Positions 17,035 to 26,371 of a DNA stretch of 64,000 nucleotides are shown here, piece after piece. A program made the position numbers and the translations under genes. Below the pieces are notes generated by a model that was given only the letters and a program-made list of their open reading frames with translations, was not told the DNA's origin and did no database searches. Numbering within the stretch: position 1 is the stretch's first letter; each line of letters opens with the position of its first letter. This DNA comes from Marinomonas algicola (GTDB lineage: Bacteria > Pseudomonadota > Gammaproteobacteria > Pseudomonadales > Marinomonadaceae): positions 3,410,001 to 3,474,000 of the forward strand of contig NZ_CP061941.1 of the NCBI RefSeq assembly GCF_014805825.1, read 5' to 3'.

Positions 17035-18086
17035 TAAGAAAAGTGCTCAAGGATATCTGTCTGTGCCTGCTCAAAATCGCCTAATCGACCAATGTCTAAC
17101 CAATATTCATGGATCGGAAACAGACTCACCTTTCGTTTTTCTTCAATAAGCTCATTTAACAGGTCTGGCATATCAAGAGGCTCATTCGGCTCCAAATCAT
17201 TCACAACCTCTGGAGATAAAACGTAGATTCCAGCATTAACAAAATAATGTTCAACAGGCTTTTCAGTTATGCCGGTAATTTGGCTTCCTTTTGATTCAAT
17301 AACGCCATATGGCACCTGCATACTGTATTCTCGAACACACATCGTCGCTTTTGATGCATTACTTTCGTGAAAAGCAAGCAAAGCACTAAAATCGACTTTG
17401 GTGAGAAGGTCACCATTCATCACAATTAAGGGTGCCTCGATTTTATTTTCAAGCAGACTCATTGCTCCAGCCGTACCCAAAGGAGATTCTTCTTCAATGT
17501 AAGTAATATTGACACCCCAAGCCGAACCATCTAAAAAATGTTCTTTTACTTGGGCGGACAAATAGTGAACGGATATATAAAACGTCTTAAAACCGCACTC
17601 AATAAAACTCAGTAAAATACTCTCAAGTAATGGACGTGGGCCAACCTTTAGTAAGGGCTTTGGGCAATTCTGAGTTAACGGGCGTAACCGAGTCCCAAAA
17701 CCACCAGCCATTAAAAATACGGCCGATTCATGCGATGCTACTGGTGCAGTAGCGTGCATAAAAGTTTCAATACCAACCACTCGGCGGCTTAGATCCAAGA
17801 TAGGCAGTGCTTGAATCTTTTCACGCCTCATCAATGCCAACATATCTTGTGTCGAGGTTCCAATTCCTGCAAAAATCGGGGTTTTACACATAACATAAGA
17901 AACGGGTCCATTCAGATCTACGTGAGATAATAAGGCTCTACGAATGTCGCCATCCGTTATCACGCCCAGCAAAGATCGATCTTGATCACACACTAAAGCT
18001 AACTTTGGAACGTTCTCATTAATGACCTTTATGGCATCTAAAATACTGTCTGAAGGAGACAAAATAACACGTTGATATTCTTCCAT
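17034..18086 (-). CDS. ptmE: CBS-domain nucleotidyltransferase, PtmE-like
   Basis: The 350-residue protein has a tandem CBS pair (residues 1-115, with VITDGDIRRAL) fused to a sugar-phosphate nucleotidyltransferase (from about 120, with LMAGGFGTRLRPLTQNCPKPLL and the VMNGDLLTKVDF metal-binding aspartate). This fusion is the layout of Campylobacter PtmE, which makes a GDP-linked glucosamine precursor for legionaminic acid. It therefore points to GDP rather than UDP activation at the pathway entry. The CBS pair may sense nucleotides. It lies 51 bp after the methyltransferase gene. Confidence 0.85.
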   Translation of the reverse strand: MEEYQRVILSPSDSILDAIKVINENVPKLALVCDQDRSLLGVITDGDIRRALLSHVDLNGPVSYVMCKTPIFAGIGTSTQDMLALMRREKIQALPILDLSRRVVGIETFMHATAPVASHESAVFLMAGGFGTRLRPLTQNCPKPLLKVGPRPLLESILLSFIECGFKTFYISVHYLSAQVKEHFLDGSAWGVNITYIEEESPLGTAGAMSLLENKIEAPLIVMNGDLLTKVDFSALLAFHESNASKATMCVREYSMQVPYGVIESKGSQITGITEKPVEHYFVNAGIYVLSPEVVNDLEPNEPLDMPDLLNELIEEKRKVSLFPIHEYWLDIGRLGDFEQAQTDILEHFS

Positions 18087-18137
18087 TGTTTTGCTCCAGT
18101 CATAATATTATTAACATAATAAAGCGCTTATACACAG

Positions 18138-18812
18138 CTACTTCTGCGCGGTTATTAACCATTCAAGCACCGGGTTATCTGTTCTATTGCCTCTGAGCAC
18201 AATTTGATCTAATTCAATTAAAGACAAAGAACTCGGTAATAAATCTTGGATATCTTCTTCACTGGTATAACGAATATTACCAAGCCCTCCCATCGGACCT
18301 GTTGCCGCTTGGTAAAAGTTATAACCTATTTTCTTTCCCGTCCCATCACCTTCACCGCCAGTGGAAAAAGCTCTGCTGTAGAAAAGCCCTTTCGGCTTAA
18401 GCACCCGCGCCATTTCCGCATAAATACGTTTTGAGTGTTCAAAACTATTACAACTACATGCTTCTATATCAATTACAGCATCAAAGAAGTCATCATCATA
18501 AAACAACGAAGTGATGTCTCCTTGAGAGACATTTCCTTGCCAACCGTCGACCTCTTGATTCAATCTCTGCTGAGTTAATTCAACGCCTGTTAGAGAACCT
18601 TCAACACCATAAGCTTGAAACCCTTCACGAGCGATAAACCAAAGGTTTGCGCCAGTACCACTCCCTACTTCAAGAATTTTAATCGCCGATCGGTCTGGAG
18701 ACTGATAGAAATTACGAGCAACGAAACGAATCAAATCCTCTCCTGGGTATTTCCCCCAAGGCCTTTCTTTAAAAATTGTGTCCCAATTGGTATCCCATGA
18801 CATTGACATCAC
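18138..18812 (-). CDS. Class I SAM-dependent methyltransferase
   Basis: A 224-residue protein with SAM motif I (ILEVGSGTGANLWF), an acidic ligand after strand 2, and the FFDAVIDIEACSCN motif. Its N-terminus (WDTNWDTIFKERPWGKYP) is like methyltransferases found within ptm/leg loci, where Cj1325/Cj1326 lies in Campylobacter. Methylation of the nonulosonic acid or its N-acyl group is a reasonable inference, since methylated legionaminic derivatives are known on flagellins. The acceptor cannot be read from the sequence. It is within the operon, 43 bp after the acyltransferase gene. Confidence 0.82.
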   Translation of the reverse strand: MMSMSWDTNWDTIFKERPWGKYPGEDLIRFVARNFYQSPDRSAIKILEVGSGTGANLWFIAREGFQAYGVEGSLTGVELTQQRLNQEVDGWQGNVSQGDITSLFYDDDFFDAVIDIEACSCNSFEHSKRIYAEMARVLKPKGLFYSRAFSTGGEGDGTGKKIGYNFYQAATGPMGGLGNIRYTSEEDIQDLLPSSLSLIELDQIVLRGNRTDNPVLEWLITAQK

Positions 18813-18855
18813 TCCTAACGCACCTTTAATTCTAAGTCATTGACCATCATATTCA

Positions 18856-19866
18856 TTAGTTACGGTAAAAAATAACGCGATTAGGAAAAAATACAGCACT
18901 ATTATTCTGCGACGCCTTCAAAAATTTATAGCGATCACGGTCTAATACATTGCTACCAATATAAAAGTCTAATGATACTTTTCCAATCGTTTGCTTAAAT
19001 TGCAATAAAGGGTCATCAATATCTGTTGTTCTGCCGCCGCCTAGATGGAGAAAGTCATAATTAGACTCTTCAGAAAGCGTTTCTGAAACAGAGTGCAGTA
19101 ATAAGTTTGTCGCGCCTAATTGCCGACCCAACGTTGTCGCGGCAGAAAGATGGTACTCGGCTAATCGCCCGGCCAACAAAAAACTACTCGCAGCAATAAT
19201 AACGTCCCCCTCATGCACAAGAGCCAGCATGACTTTTTGACTCGTATTAAACAGTTCAAAAAAATACTCATCTGGGTATAAGTATTGCTCAGACGCTTCT
19301 AACTCAGACATTCGATTGTTGTAAACTTCAATAAAAGAAGCAATCTGCTCCACACTTGGGGATAAAGACAAGGTCACAGAACACCCTGCTTTCATGGCTT
19401 TTTTTATATAGCGAACCGATTTTGACCCGTGTTTTTTTATTGAATAATCACCAAGATCAACCGCACTGGTTAAGCGATTAAAAATCCGCTCACCTACAAA
19501 GCTTTTTTCATTCCCAATAAGAGGACTTAAACGTTCAAATTCAACTAGGGTATCGTTTGATTTTAGCCAATTGAAAAAGCGCTCAAAGCTCAATATTTTA
19601 AACGAATCATCGGCCGAAAACACAATGGGCCCTCCATAACCTCGAGCGCTTTCTGCATCAATAATGTTCAATTCCGGCGAGGTTATAAAATGCAGTGGAC
19701 AGAAAAAAATTCCGTCCTGTGTTTTTCCACCAAAAAAAACCGCTTTTGCATTCGACTTATATCGTGCATCTAACAGGACAAACTCGGGATGATGATAGGG
19801 ACTCTGTAGATCTAAGGGTAACTGACGGTAAATAAGTAGAGCCTCACTTAAAGTCAATTCTCTCAT
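18856..19866 (-). CDS. FemAB/GNAT-like acyltransferase
   Basis: A 336-residue protein with the double-GNAT look of the FemAB-like family. The C-terminal half contains ALVHEGDVIIAASSFLLAGRLAEYHLSA and LGATNLLLHSVSE, and ends GGGRTTDIDDPLLQFKQTIGK, a typical FemAB-like stretch. It overlaps legI by four bases. The canonical LegH N-acetyltransferase is not seen in this locus, so this protein may supply the C-4/C-7 acyl group or add a special N-acyl such as an amino-acid or hydroxyacyl moiety. That is inference from position and fold only. Confidence 0.72.
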   Translation of the reverse strand: MRELTLSEALLIYRQLPLDLQSPYHHPEFVLLDARYKSNAKAVFFGGKTQDGIFFCPLHFITSPELNIIDAESARGYGGPIVFSADDSFKILSFERFFNWLKSNDTLVEFERLSPLIGNEKSFVGERIFNRLTSAVDLGDYSIKKHGSKSVRYIKKAMKAGCSVTLSLSPSVEQIASFIEVYNNRMSELEASEQYLYPDEYFFELFNTSQKVMLALVHEGDVIIAASSFLLAGRLAEYHLSAATTLGRQLGATNLLLHSVSETLSEESNYDFLHLGGGRTTDIDDPLLQFKQTIGKVSLDFYIGSNVLDRDRYKFLKASQNNSAVFFPNRVIFYRN

Positions 19867-20885
19867 AAAGGCATCCAGTCATCTTCCGTCAAAATATCAT
19901 CTTTAGTCCTATCTCTAGAAGCCGTTTGACCTTCAATATTGGGCCATTGCATTGGAGAAATACCGGCTTGACCGATTCTCTTCGCCATAATATTTTTGGA
20001 TGAAAGCACGTCTCCTGCCCTTATATTTTCACAAACGACAAGATACTTACGTGCAATATGAAGGTTTTTGGCTTCGCTATTAGTTACCTGTTTAACGCTA
20101 GAGCCAAGTGCCGCCTCAATATTTCTGATGGCCGAAACCATAGCCGTTAATTCTTGAGGTTCCAATGACGCTTTATGATCAGGACCTTCCATGTCGCGGC
20201 TTATCGTAAAATGTTTTTCGATCACTTGAGCACCTAATGCCACAGCGGCAATAGGCACCTCAATCCCCTGAGTATGATCAGAATAACCTATATTCACATC
20301 AAAGCGCTCAGAAAAAGAGTGAAGCACATTCAAGTTAACGTCACACATCGGTGTTGGGTATTCAGTATTGCAGTGCAATAAAGTGACTTTTTCTATAACG
20401 GGTTGATACTGGTGAATCGTTGAGAGGGCTAACGCTATGTCTTCTTCAGTAGACATACCTGTTGACAAAATAATAGGGAGTCCTGTTGCAGCGACCGCTT
20501 TTAATAATTGAAAGTGGGTAATTTCACCAGAAGGGATTTTTAGACAATTTACCCCAAGCTTTAAGACTTCATCTAAACTAGGTAAATCAAAAGCCGTTGA
20601 TAAATAACCTATTTTTTTTTCTTGGCAATAGGATGCAAGCGCCTGATGTTCCTTAAACGACAGCGTAAGGTTTGACAACATATCAAGCTGCGAACTTTCT
20701 TTACCAATGTTATCAACTTGATAATCGGCTTGTTGAGTGTTTTTTGTCACAGTAAGCTCTGGAACAAATGTTTGAAACTTAACGACATCGGCGCCAGCTT
20801 CTGATGCGGCATCGACAAGACGTTTAGCCATGTCCAATGAACCATTGTGGTTAACACCGGCTTCAGCAATGATAAGAACGCTCAT
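19863..20885 (-). CDS. legI: Legionaminic/sialic acid synthase, NeuB family
   Basis: NeuB-family synthases condense phosphoenolpyruvate with a six-carbon amino sugar to form the nine-carbon acid. The 340-residue protein starts with IIAEAGVNHNGSLDMAKRL and continues with VKFQTF, KIPSGEITHFQLL, LSTGMSTEEDI, LLHCNTEYPTP and YSDHTQGIEVPIAA. An antifreeze-like SAF domain ends the protein. The genes around it (legB, legC, legG) favour 2,4-diacetamido-2,4,6-trideoxymannose as the substrate. It lies 22 bp after legG. Confidence 0.92.
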   Translation of the reverse strand: MSVLIIAEAGVNHNGSLDMAKRLVDAASEAGADVVKFQTFVPELTVTKNTQQADYQVDNIGKESSQLDMLSNLTLSFKEHQALASYCQEKKIGYLSTAFDLPSLDEVLKLGVNCLKIPSGEITHFQLLKAVAATGLPIILSTGMSTEEDIALALSTIHQYQPVIEKVTLLHCNTEYPTPMCDVNLNVLHSFSERFDVNIGYSDHTQGIEVPIAAVALGAQVIEKHFTISRDMEGPDHKASLEPQELTAMVSAIRNIEAALGSSVKQVTNSEAKNLHIARKYLVVCENIRAGDVLSSKNIMAKRIGQAGISPMQWPNIEGQTASRDRTKDDILTEDDWMPL

Positions 20886-20907
20886 TTTTGTCCCTTAAAT
20901 CGAGTAA

Positions 20908-22068
20908 TTATAAAGTGGGTAAGTTATAAAAAGTTTTTCGGCAGGAGTCAGGAAAAATTGAGTCGTTCTTCAAAATAGACATGATTTTATCTACGACAAA
21001 ACCATCTCCATAGGGGTTATGCCAATTAATATTGTCTTTTGGTAGCGTTAATACCTCAGCAATCTTAGCGATGATGTCAGTCGTCACACAAGGCACATCG
21101 AATACGGTAGCACCTTGCATTCTGCCTTTTTGTCGATCACCAACATTAATCGTTAAGCACTGATACGCTGGCGCTTCATACAGACCGCTAGACGAATTAC
21201 CGACCACTAAATCGGCATAAGTTAACGCAGAAATATACCGCTGAAAACCAAGACTAGCCGATAAAAACACACGACCAATATGCTGTTTTTGAAATGACTT
21301 TAAATGATCGATTAACGCCTGGTAGTCTTTATCGCAATTTGGGTACGTAATCAGTAAATTATGGGTATCCAAGACAGATTCAAGAGCGGTAAGCACCGCT
21401 TTCTGTTGAGCTAAAACATCTTTTTTTGACCAAGTTTCTGGGTGATAAGTAACCAATAAAAAAGGTTTACTATTCTCTGCCCACATTTTTTGAGTTAACA
21501 CGTCATAGTCAATAATTTCAGTTCTTCTTGAGTGCTCCAGACCTAACTCTCCAACATTAAATACTCTGTCTGGGGATTCTCCCATTTGTATCACTCTTGT
21601 GCGAAATGACTCATTGGCAACAAAATGCCAATAGCTTAACTTGGTAACAGCGTGCCTCACTGCGTCATCAAGCGCACCTTCAGTCAACTCACCACCACTT
21701 AAATGAGCAATGGGAATATCTAGCATTAACGCGGTACTGGCCACACTCAAGAGTTCATAACGATCGCCTAATACGATCAATAAATCTGGAGACAAAGAGG
21801 GTAAAGATACAGACAATAGTTTGCTGAATTTTGATAATTGATCGGCAGGGTCAGCGGCATTCTCATCGGTTAAATAAGGCAGCATAGCGCTAACAGGAAA
21901 GCCGGACTGTTCAATCTCAGTCAGTGTATACCCCTGATTCTCACATAAATGGGAACCAGCAACGATCAATTGCACCTCAAATGACTTATCGATCATTAGC
22001 TGATGAATCAACCAATATAGCAAACCAAATTCAGATCTATTTGTGGTAACAATGCCTATTTTTTTCAT
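20908..22068 (-). CDS. legG: Hydrolysing NDP-sugar 2-epimerase, NeuC/LegG type
   Basis: The enzyme epimerises C-2 and removes the nucleotide to yield the free manno-sugar for LegI. The 386-residue form starts MKKIGIVTTNRSEFGLLYWL, the family N-terminus; LIVLGDRYELLSVA, AHLSGGELTEGALDDAVRHAVTKLSYWHF and VGNSSSGLYEAPAY are the family motifs. A longer reading from an upstream start would add 35 residues unlike any NeuC and overlap legC, so I rejected it. The start has no strong Shine-Dalgarno and lies 13 bases after the legC stop, suggesting coupling. Confidence 0.9.
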   Translation of the reverse strand: MKKIGIVTTNRSEFGLLYWLIHQLMIDKSFEVQLIVAGSHLCENQGYTLTEIEQSGFPVSAMLPYLTDENAADPADQLSKFSKLLSVSLPSLSPDLLIVLGDRYELLSVASTALMLDIPIAHLSGGELTEGALDDAVRHAVTKLSYWHFVANESFRTRVIQMGESPDRVFNVGELGLEHSRRTEIIDYDVLTQKMWAENSKPFLLVTYHPETWSKKDVLAQQKAVLTALESVLDTHNLLITYPNCDKDYQALIDHLKSFQKQHIGRVFLSASLGFQRYISALTYADLVVGNSSSGLYEAPAYQCLTINVGDRQKGRMQGATVFDVPCVTTDIIAKIAEVLTLPKDNINWHNPYGDGFVVDKIMSILKNDSIFPDSCRKTFYNLPTL

Positions 22069-22081
22069 ATCACTACAAGGA

Positions 22082-23233
22082 TTAAACAATAAGAGATGGG
22101 GAGCTTGGTAATGAGATAACCTGTTGAACGGCACTCTGTGAGTTCGATAAATCCCCTTTAAAACACGTTTCATACATTGGTAATGTATGATTTAAATTCC
22201 AAAGAGGCCTAACCATAAGCCCGTTATCATTGAGTTCTTGAATAAAGCTGTCTTTACGTTCCGGAGACACTTTAACCGATAACAACCAATGATTGCATTC
22301 ATGCTCATATCTAGGAACCATAGGCGTCACGTCACTAAAGCGATGTAACAACTGAACCAAATCATTAAATAGCGCTCTTTTTTTTCGAATCTTATCATCT
22401 AGTGATGATAATTGACCGACTAATAACGCCGCATTTAAATTAGGCATTCGATAATTAAAACCCACTTGATCATGATAGAAAAAGCCGTCACCTGAGGTTT
22501 TCGCAGTGGTACTTAAATGTTTAATCAAATGCATTTTATTGGGATCTTTGGCGATAACCATACCGCCACCACCGCTGGTAATAATTTTATTGCCATTAAA
22601 ACTAAACGCAGCCACATCCCCAAATAACCCAGTATGAGTCCCTTGAAGTTTTGTTCCCAAGCTTTCAGCACAATCTTCAATTAAAGGCAGGTCAAATTCT
22701 TTTGCGATTTGAGCGACTTCTTGAATATACCCTTGAAGCCCAAAAATATGAACATAAACAATCGCTTTAACCCTTTTCCCAGTAAACTTATTCACCCAGC
22801 ATTGATTTTTACGCACGAGCACGTTTGATAAATGCTCTCGCAATTTTTGTGGACATACCCCTAATGACTCCGTCTCAACATCCACAAAATGAGGGTCAGC
22901 ATTGCAGTAGCGGATAGCATTCGTAGTGGCAATAAAGGTCAATGAAGGCGTAACCACTTCATCGCCCTCAACAACACCAACACTCAATAACGCCAAATGC
23001 AGTGCTGATGTACCATTTACTGTAGCTATCGCGCCCGACGCGCCGACATAAGAGGCTATTTTATCTTCTGCCATAGACACATAGGCACCGACACTCGACA
23101 CCCAACCAGAGTCCAAACAATCAAGAACAAGCTTTTTATCAAATTCAGAAATACTCGGTTCGTGCAGTGCGACAAGACCTTCAGGCTGTTTATGACGATA
23201 GAATTTAACGAGAGATTCAACAAGATGGCTCAC
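22082..23233 (-). CDS. legC: PLP aminotransferase LegC (DegT/DnrJ family)
   Basis: LegC transfers an amino group to C-4 of the 4-keto-6-deoxy sugar made by LegB. The 383-residue protein shows DegT features: TVNGTSALHLALLSVGV, LIEDCAESLGT and the PLP lysine in FSFNGNKIITSGGGGMV. The N-terminus (ALHEPSISEFDKKLVLDCLDSGWVS) matches LegC-type rather than PseC-type enzymes as far as I can tell. The start overlaps the legB stop by four bases. Confidence 0.9.
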   Translation of the reverse strand: MSHLVESLVKFYRHKQPEGLVALHEPSISEFDKKLVLDCLDSGWVSSVGAYVSMAEDKIASYVGASGAIATVNGTSALHLALLSVGVVEGDEVVTPSLTFIATTNAIRYCNADPHFVDVETESLGVCPQKLREHLSNVLVRKNQCWVNKFTGKRVKAIVYVHIFGLQGYIQEVAQIAKEFDLPLIEDCAESLGTKLQGTHTGLFGDVAAFSFNGNKIITSGGGGMVIAKDPNKMHLIKHLSTTAKTSGDGFFYHDQVGFNYRMPNLNAALLVGQLSSLDDKIRKKRALFNDLVQLLHRFSDVTPMVPRYEHECNHWLLSVKVSPERKDSFIQELNDNGLMVRPLWNLNHTLPMYETCFKGDLSNSQSAVQQVISLPSSPSLIV

Positions 23234-24228
23234 AGGTTATAGATTCCAGTTTTATAACGAGAGAGATTTTCAGGCTTAACAAACCATGCCGATGTTTCAG
23301 CTAGTCCCTTCTTAAAACCCGATAAGCCTCCATAAGATGGCGACCAATCTAACAGCGCTTTTGCCTTCGCGTTTGTGGAAAATAAACGCTCCACTTCACT
23401 GCCTTCAGGCCTTAGCCTTTGATCATCAGTCACGATTTCTATTTCAGCACCCATTACTTCCGCGATAGCCAGTGCCGTATCCAAAATACTAATTTCAAAA
23501 TTGGAACCCAGGTTTATTACTTCACCAATGGCATCGGCTGCGTTTATCGCTTTTTCAAAACCAGACACAGTATCTTTAACAAAATTAAAGTCTCTCGTTG
23601 GGTGTATCGCCCCTAACTTAATGTCTCTTTCACCGCTGGCAATTTGACCAATAATGGTCGGTATGACCGCTCTTGCGGACTGTCTTGGACCATAGGTATT
23701 GAATGGACGAATGGTGGTTACTGGCAACTCAAAAGAACTGTAAAAAGAATAGGCCAATTGATCCGCACCAATCTTAGAGGCGGAATAAGGAGACTGACCG
23801 ACAATAGGATGACCCTCATCAATAGGAACATACTGAGCCGTCCCATACACCTCGCTAGTAGAAGTATGCACTACTCTAACGCCTAAATCGCGCGCGGCCT
23901 GTAAAACATTAAGCGTCCCTTTAATGTTAGTATCGATGTAAGTATCAGGCGAATGATAAGAGAAAGGGATGGCAATTAAAGCGGCGAGATGCAAAACAAC
24001 GTCACAGCCTTTCATAGCAACACGTACACCATTAGGATCTCGGATATCACCAGAAACAACGTCTATTTGAGAAAGAATGTCATCCGAGACGGTATCCAAC
24101 CAACCATAGCTATTGAAAGAGTTATAATAAACAAACGCTTTGACGGAATAACCTAATTTAATTAAGTGCTCTACAAGATGAGAACCAATAAACCCATCCG
24201 ATCCAGTAACCAGTACTTTAGTGGACAT
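23230..24228 (-). CDS. legB: NDP-amino-sugar 4,6-dehydratase LegB
   Basis: This extended SDR makes the 4-keto-6-deoxy intermediate, the first committed step to legionaminic acid. Motifs are VTGSDGFIGSHLVEHL, the STSEVYG active site, YSASKIGAD (Tyr-x3-Lys) and RPFNTYGPRQS. The chosen start (MSTKVLV, 332 residues) has GGAGG 9 bases upstream and overlaps the glycosyltransferase stop by 11 bp. A longer frame adds 14 non-family residues. In Campylobacter the substrate is GDP-GlcNAc, and the ptmE-like gene here suggests the same. Confidence 0.92.
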   Translation of the reverse strand: MSTKVLVTGSDGFIGSHLVEHLIKLGYSVKAFVYYNSFNSYGWLDTVSDDILSQIDVVSGDIRDPNGVRVAMKGCDVVLHLAALIAIPFSYHSPDTYIDTNIKGTLNVLQAARDLGVRVVHTSTSEVYGTAQYVPIDEGHPIVGQSPYSASKIGADQLAYSFYSSFELPVTTIRPFNTYGPRQSARAVIPTIIGQIASGERDIKLGAIHPTRDFNFVKDTVSGFEKAINAADAIGEVINLGSNFEISILDTALAIAEVMGAEIEIVTDDQRLRPEGSEVERLFSTNAKAKALLDWSPSYGGLSGFKKGLAETSAWFVKPENLSRYKTGIYNL

Positions 24229-26371
24229 GCTTATCACCCTCCTCTGATTCTGAGCTTTTTGGCTCTTCAAAAAGTTTCATGCCATCCCAATCATAGGTAT
24301 CATGCCATCCAACAACATTTGAGTATCTTTCAACCATAGCATCCAAATATTCAACCCAAACCTCAATTATTTTTTTCCCATATTCAACCACTTCTGACTC
24401 ATCATCATATTGATACACAACAGTAAGTAGAATGGCATTAATAGAGTTTAAACTGCCTATTAATAAATAATATAGATTGGTTTTACCTTTCCCCTGAGCT
24501 CTATAAGAGTTAACAAAATCCGTTTGTTTTTTTGAGACACTAGAGAAAGACCTTCTATCTGTATAATCCACGTCTAATATGTCTTTTAGCGATGAAACGA
24601 CACTTTTAAACCCATCTAAATCGATGAAATCTTTCTCAGATACATCCAAAGGAGGAGCGTCAAAAAAATTATTGTATATATAGTCTAATGTTTCTTTTTT
24701 ATGGATATTCGGATCTAACAAAAAGACGTCCTCTGGAGGAAGTGGCTTAATTTTGTCGAATTTAACACCATTTGAACAGTTATAATAATAGGCTTTTTTG
24801 TCTTTTATGATTTCCTTCATGAGTATATTAATCATATATCGACTTTGATCCATCAAGTTCGAACTAAAAACCTCACCGCCAAAATTTCCTTCTACTGTCA
24901 CGCCTGAAGCAGTAGTATAATTTTGGATGGCTTCTACTTCATCTGAATCTTTAGAGTAATAAACACTGTGTTTAGAATGATGTAGACCTCCCTTAACATA
25001 GCCACCATCAATACCCATTAAATACACGTTTTTAAAACCAAAATAATAAGCATAAGATAACCCCAAATTACCTACCAGTGGGTTACATGCTTGCAATGCT
25101 TGGTATACAGAATCTCGGTCTAATTTTTCTTGAAAAGCCGAAGTCATTGCTTCACCAGTTTTTAAACCATATCCTGTTTTTTCAAAATAAGAAAAGTAAT
25201 CTGGATGCATTACATTTACTGATAATGCTAAAATGTCTTTTAAATAATCAGCTGGCAAAAATTTAAACTTATCGGCTGAATGTTTAGTTCTTTCTACATC
25301 TAGTTGAATATCGGGTTTAATACCGTAACGATATAAGGTTGTTATCGTCGTTCCACAAGACATCAAAATAACTTTGTCACGATTCTCCTTGATGACATCA
25401 ATACAATTATCAAGAGACGGTCCATTGCCAATAATAAAAACGGGTAAATTTTCAATTTTTCTTTTTATTTCTGGTGATATATTTTTATTACTTTTTAGAA
25501 TAGGCGTTTTGTTTTTTAAATTAGTATAACCATGGCCTATCGAAAAAACACCATCATCAAAGAACCCCCAACCTCCAATTTGTTGATTGTAGTTTTTATG
25601 CATTTCCTCCATAGCCACATCAAGCTTCTTACTTTTATAATGAAGATATAAGAAAGTTTTAGACGCACTATAACGACCATTAACATCAACCTGAGAAATA
25701 TAATCTCTTGGATAATCTAAAGGGTCACTTCCAACATTGATATTTAATGTTGACTTATTTTTATCCACCTTTAAAAATAATTTTTCCCAATCAAAAATAA
25801 ATAACGATGCAAAAAAAAGTAATGGATCAGGTTCATAGAGGAAGTAGTGATTTGAATTTATTTTTGATATTAATTCATCTAAGTGATATCCAAGCCCAAT
25901 ACCAAAAACCATAAGGCTTGGAACAAATTCAGGAACATTCGTTAATAGTGTAAGGTTGTCTCTTGCATCTAAACTAACTTGTATTGCTTTATTTAAATAC
26001 TCTGTCTGAATCTGATCCCGAGGATTTTTTTCCAAGCCGTAAACTATCTTAGTAAATGTAGGATGGCTCAAAAAAAATTCAACCTGTTTTTTCGAGTCTT
26101 TAACAGGATCATCTCCGTATAACGGAGCATTTTCTGAAGTGTGTAGAATATTTAAGTTTCCAGACTTAGATATAAAAAAGAGGTTCTGATTAAATTCAAA
26201 GTCTTTGAAGTCACTTAGAATATGAGGCATATACTTTTCAAATGCTTCCTTATTCTTTTTAAAACATTCATTCAAACTCTCATCTAGTACTATGGCTTGT
26301 TCTTTTAGTTCAGCTAGTTTTTGAACAGACCTTTCAGCTTCTGAAATTTTTTTTTCAATATCATTATTCAT
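24218..26371 (-). CDS. Maf-family motility-associated glycosyltransferase (DUF115)
   Basis: The 717-residue protein has the DUF115/MAF_flag10 core from about residue 310 (FIIGNGPSLDNCIDVI, ILMSCGTTITTLYRYGIKPD) and LVGNLGLSYAYYFGFKNVYLMGIDGGY, flanked by family-specific regions. Maf proteins transfer CMP-activated pseudaminic or legionaminic acid to serines and threonines of flagellin in the cytoplasm. Placement between fliS/fliT and legB, overlapping genes on both sides, ties sugar synthesis to filament assembly. The sequence is more AT-rich than its neighbours. The acceptor is very likely one or both flagellins encoded upstream. Confidence 0.88.
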   Translation of the reverse strand: MNNDIEKKISEAERSVQKLAELKEQAIVLDESLNECFKKNKEAFEKYMPHILSDFKDFEFNQNLFFISKSGNLNILHTSENAPLYGDDPVKDSKKQVEFFLSHPTFTKIVYGLEKNPRDQIQTEYLNKAIQVSLDARDNLTLLTNVPEFVPSLMVFGIGLGYHLDELISKINSNHYFLYEPDPLLFFASLFIFDWEKLFLKVDKNKSTLNINVGSDPLDYPRDYISQVDVNGRYSASKTFLYLHYKSKKLDVAMEEMHKNYNQQIGGWGFFDDGVFSIGHGYTNLKNKTPILKSNKNISPEIKRKIENLPVFIIGNGPSLDNCIDVIKENRDKVILMSCGTTITTLYRYGIKPDIQLDVERTKHSADKFKFLPADYLKDILALSVNVMHPDYFSYFEKTGYGLKTGEAMTSAFQEKLDRDSVYQALQACNPLVGNLGLSYAYYFGFKNVYLMGIDGGYVKGGLHHSKHSVYYSKDSDEVEAIQNYTTASGVTVEGNFGGEVFSSNLMDQSRYMINILMKEIIKDKKAYYYNCSNGVKFDKIKPLPPEDVFLLDPNIHKKETLDYIYNNFFDAPPLDVSEKDFIDLDGFKSVVSSLKDILDVDYTDRRSFSSVSKKQTDFVNSYRAQGKGKTNLYYLLIGSLNSINAILLTVVYQYDDESEVVEYGKKIIEVWVEYLDAMVERYSNVVGWHDTYDWDGMKLFEEPKSSESEEGDKHVH

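Noticed and set aside
22069..22173. Longer N-terminus for the LegG epimerase
   Set aside because: The extra 35 residues overlap legC and precede the family N-terminus MKKIGIVTTNRSEFG.
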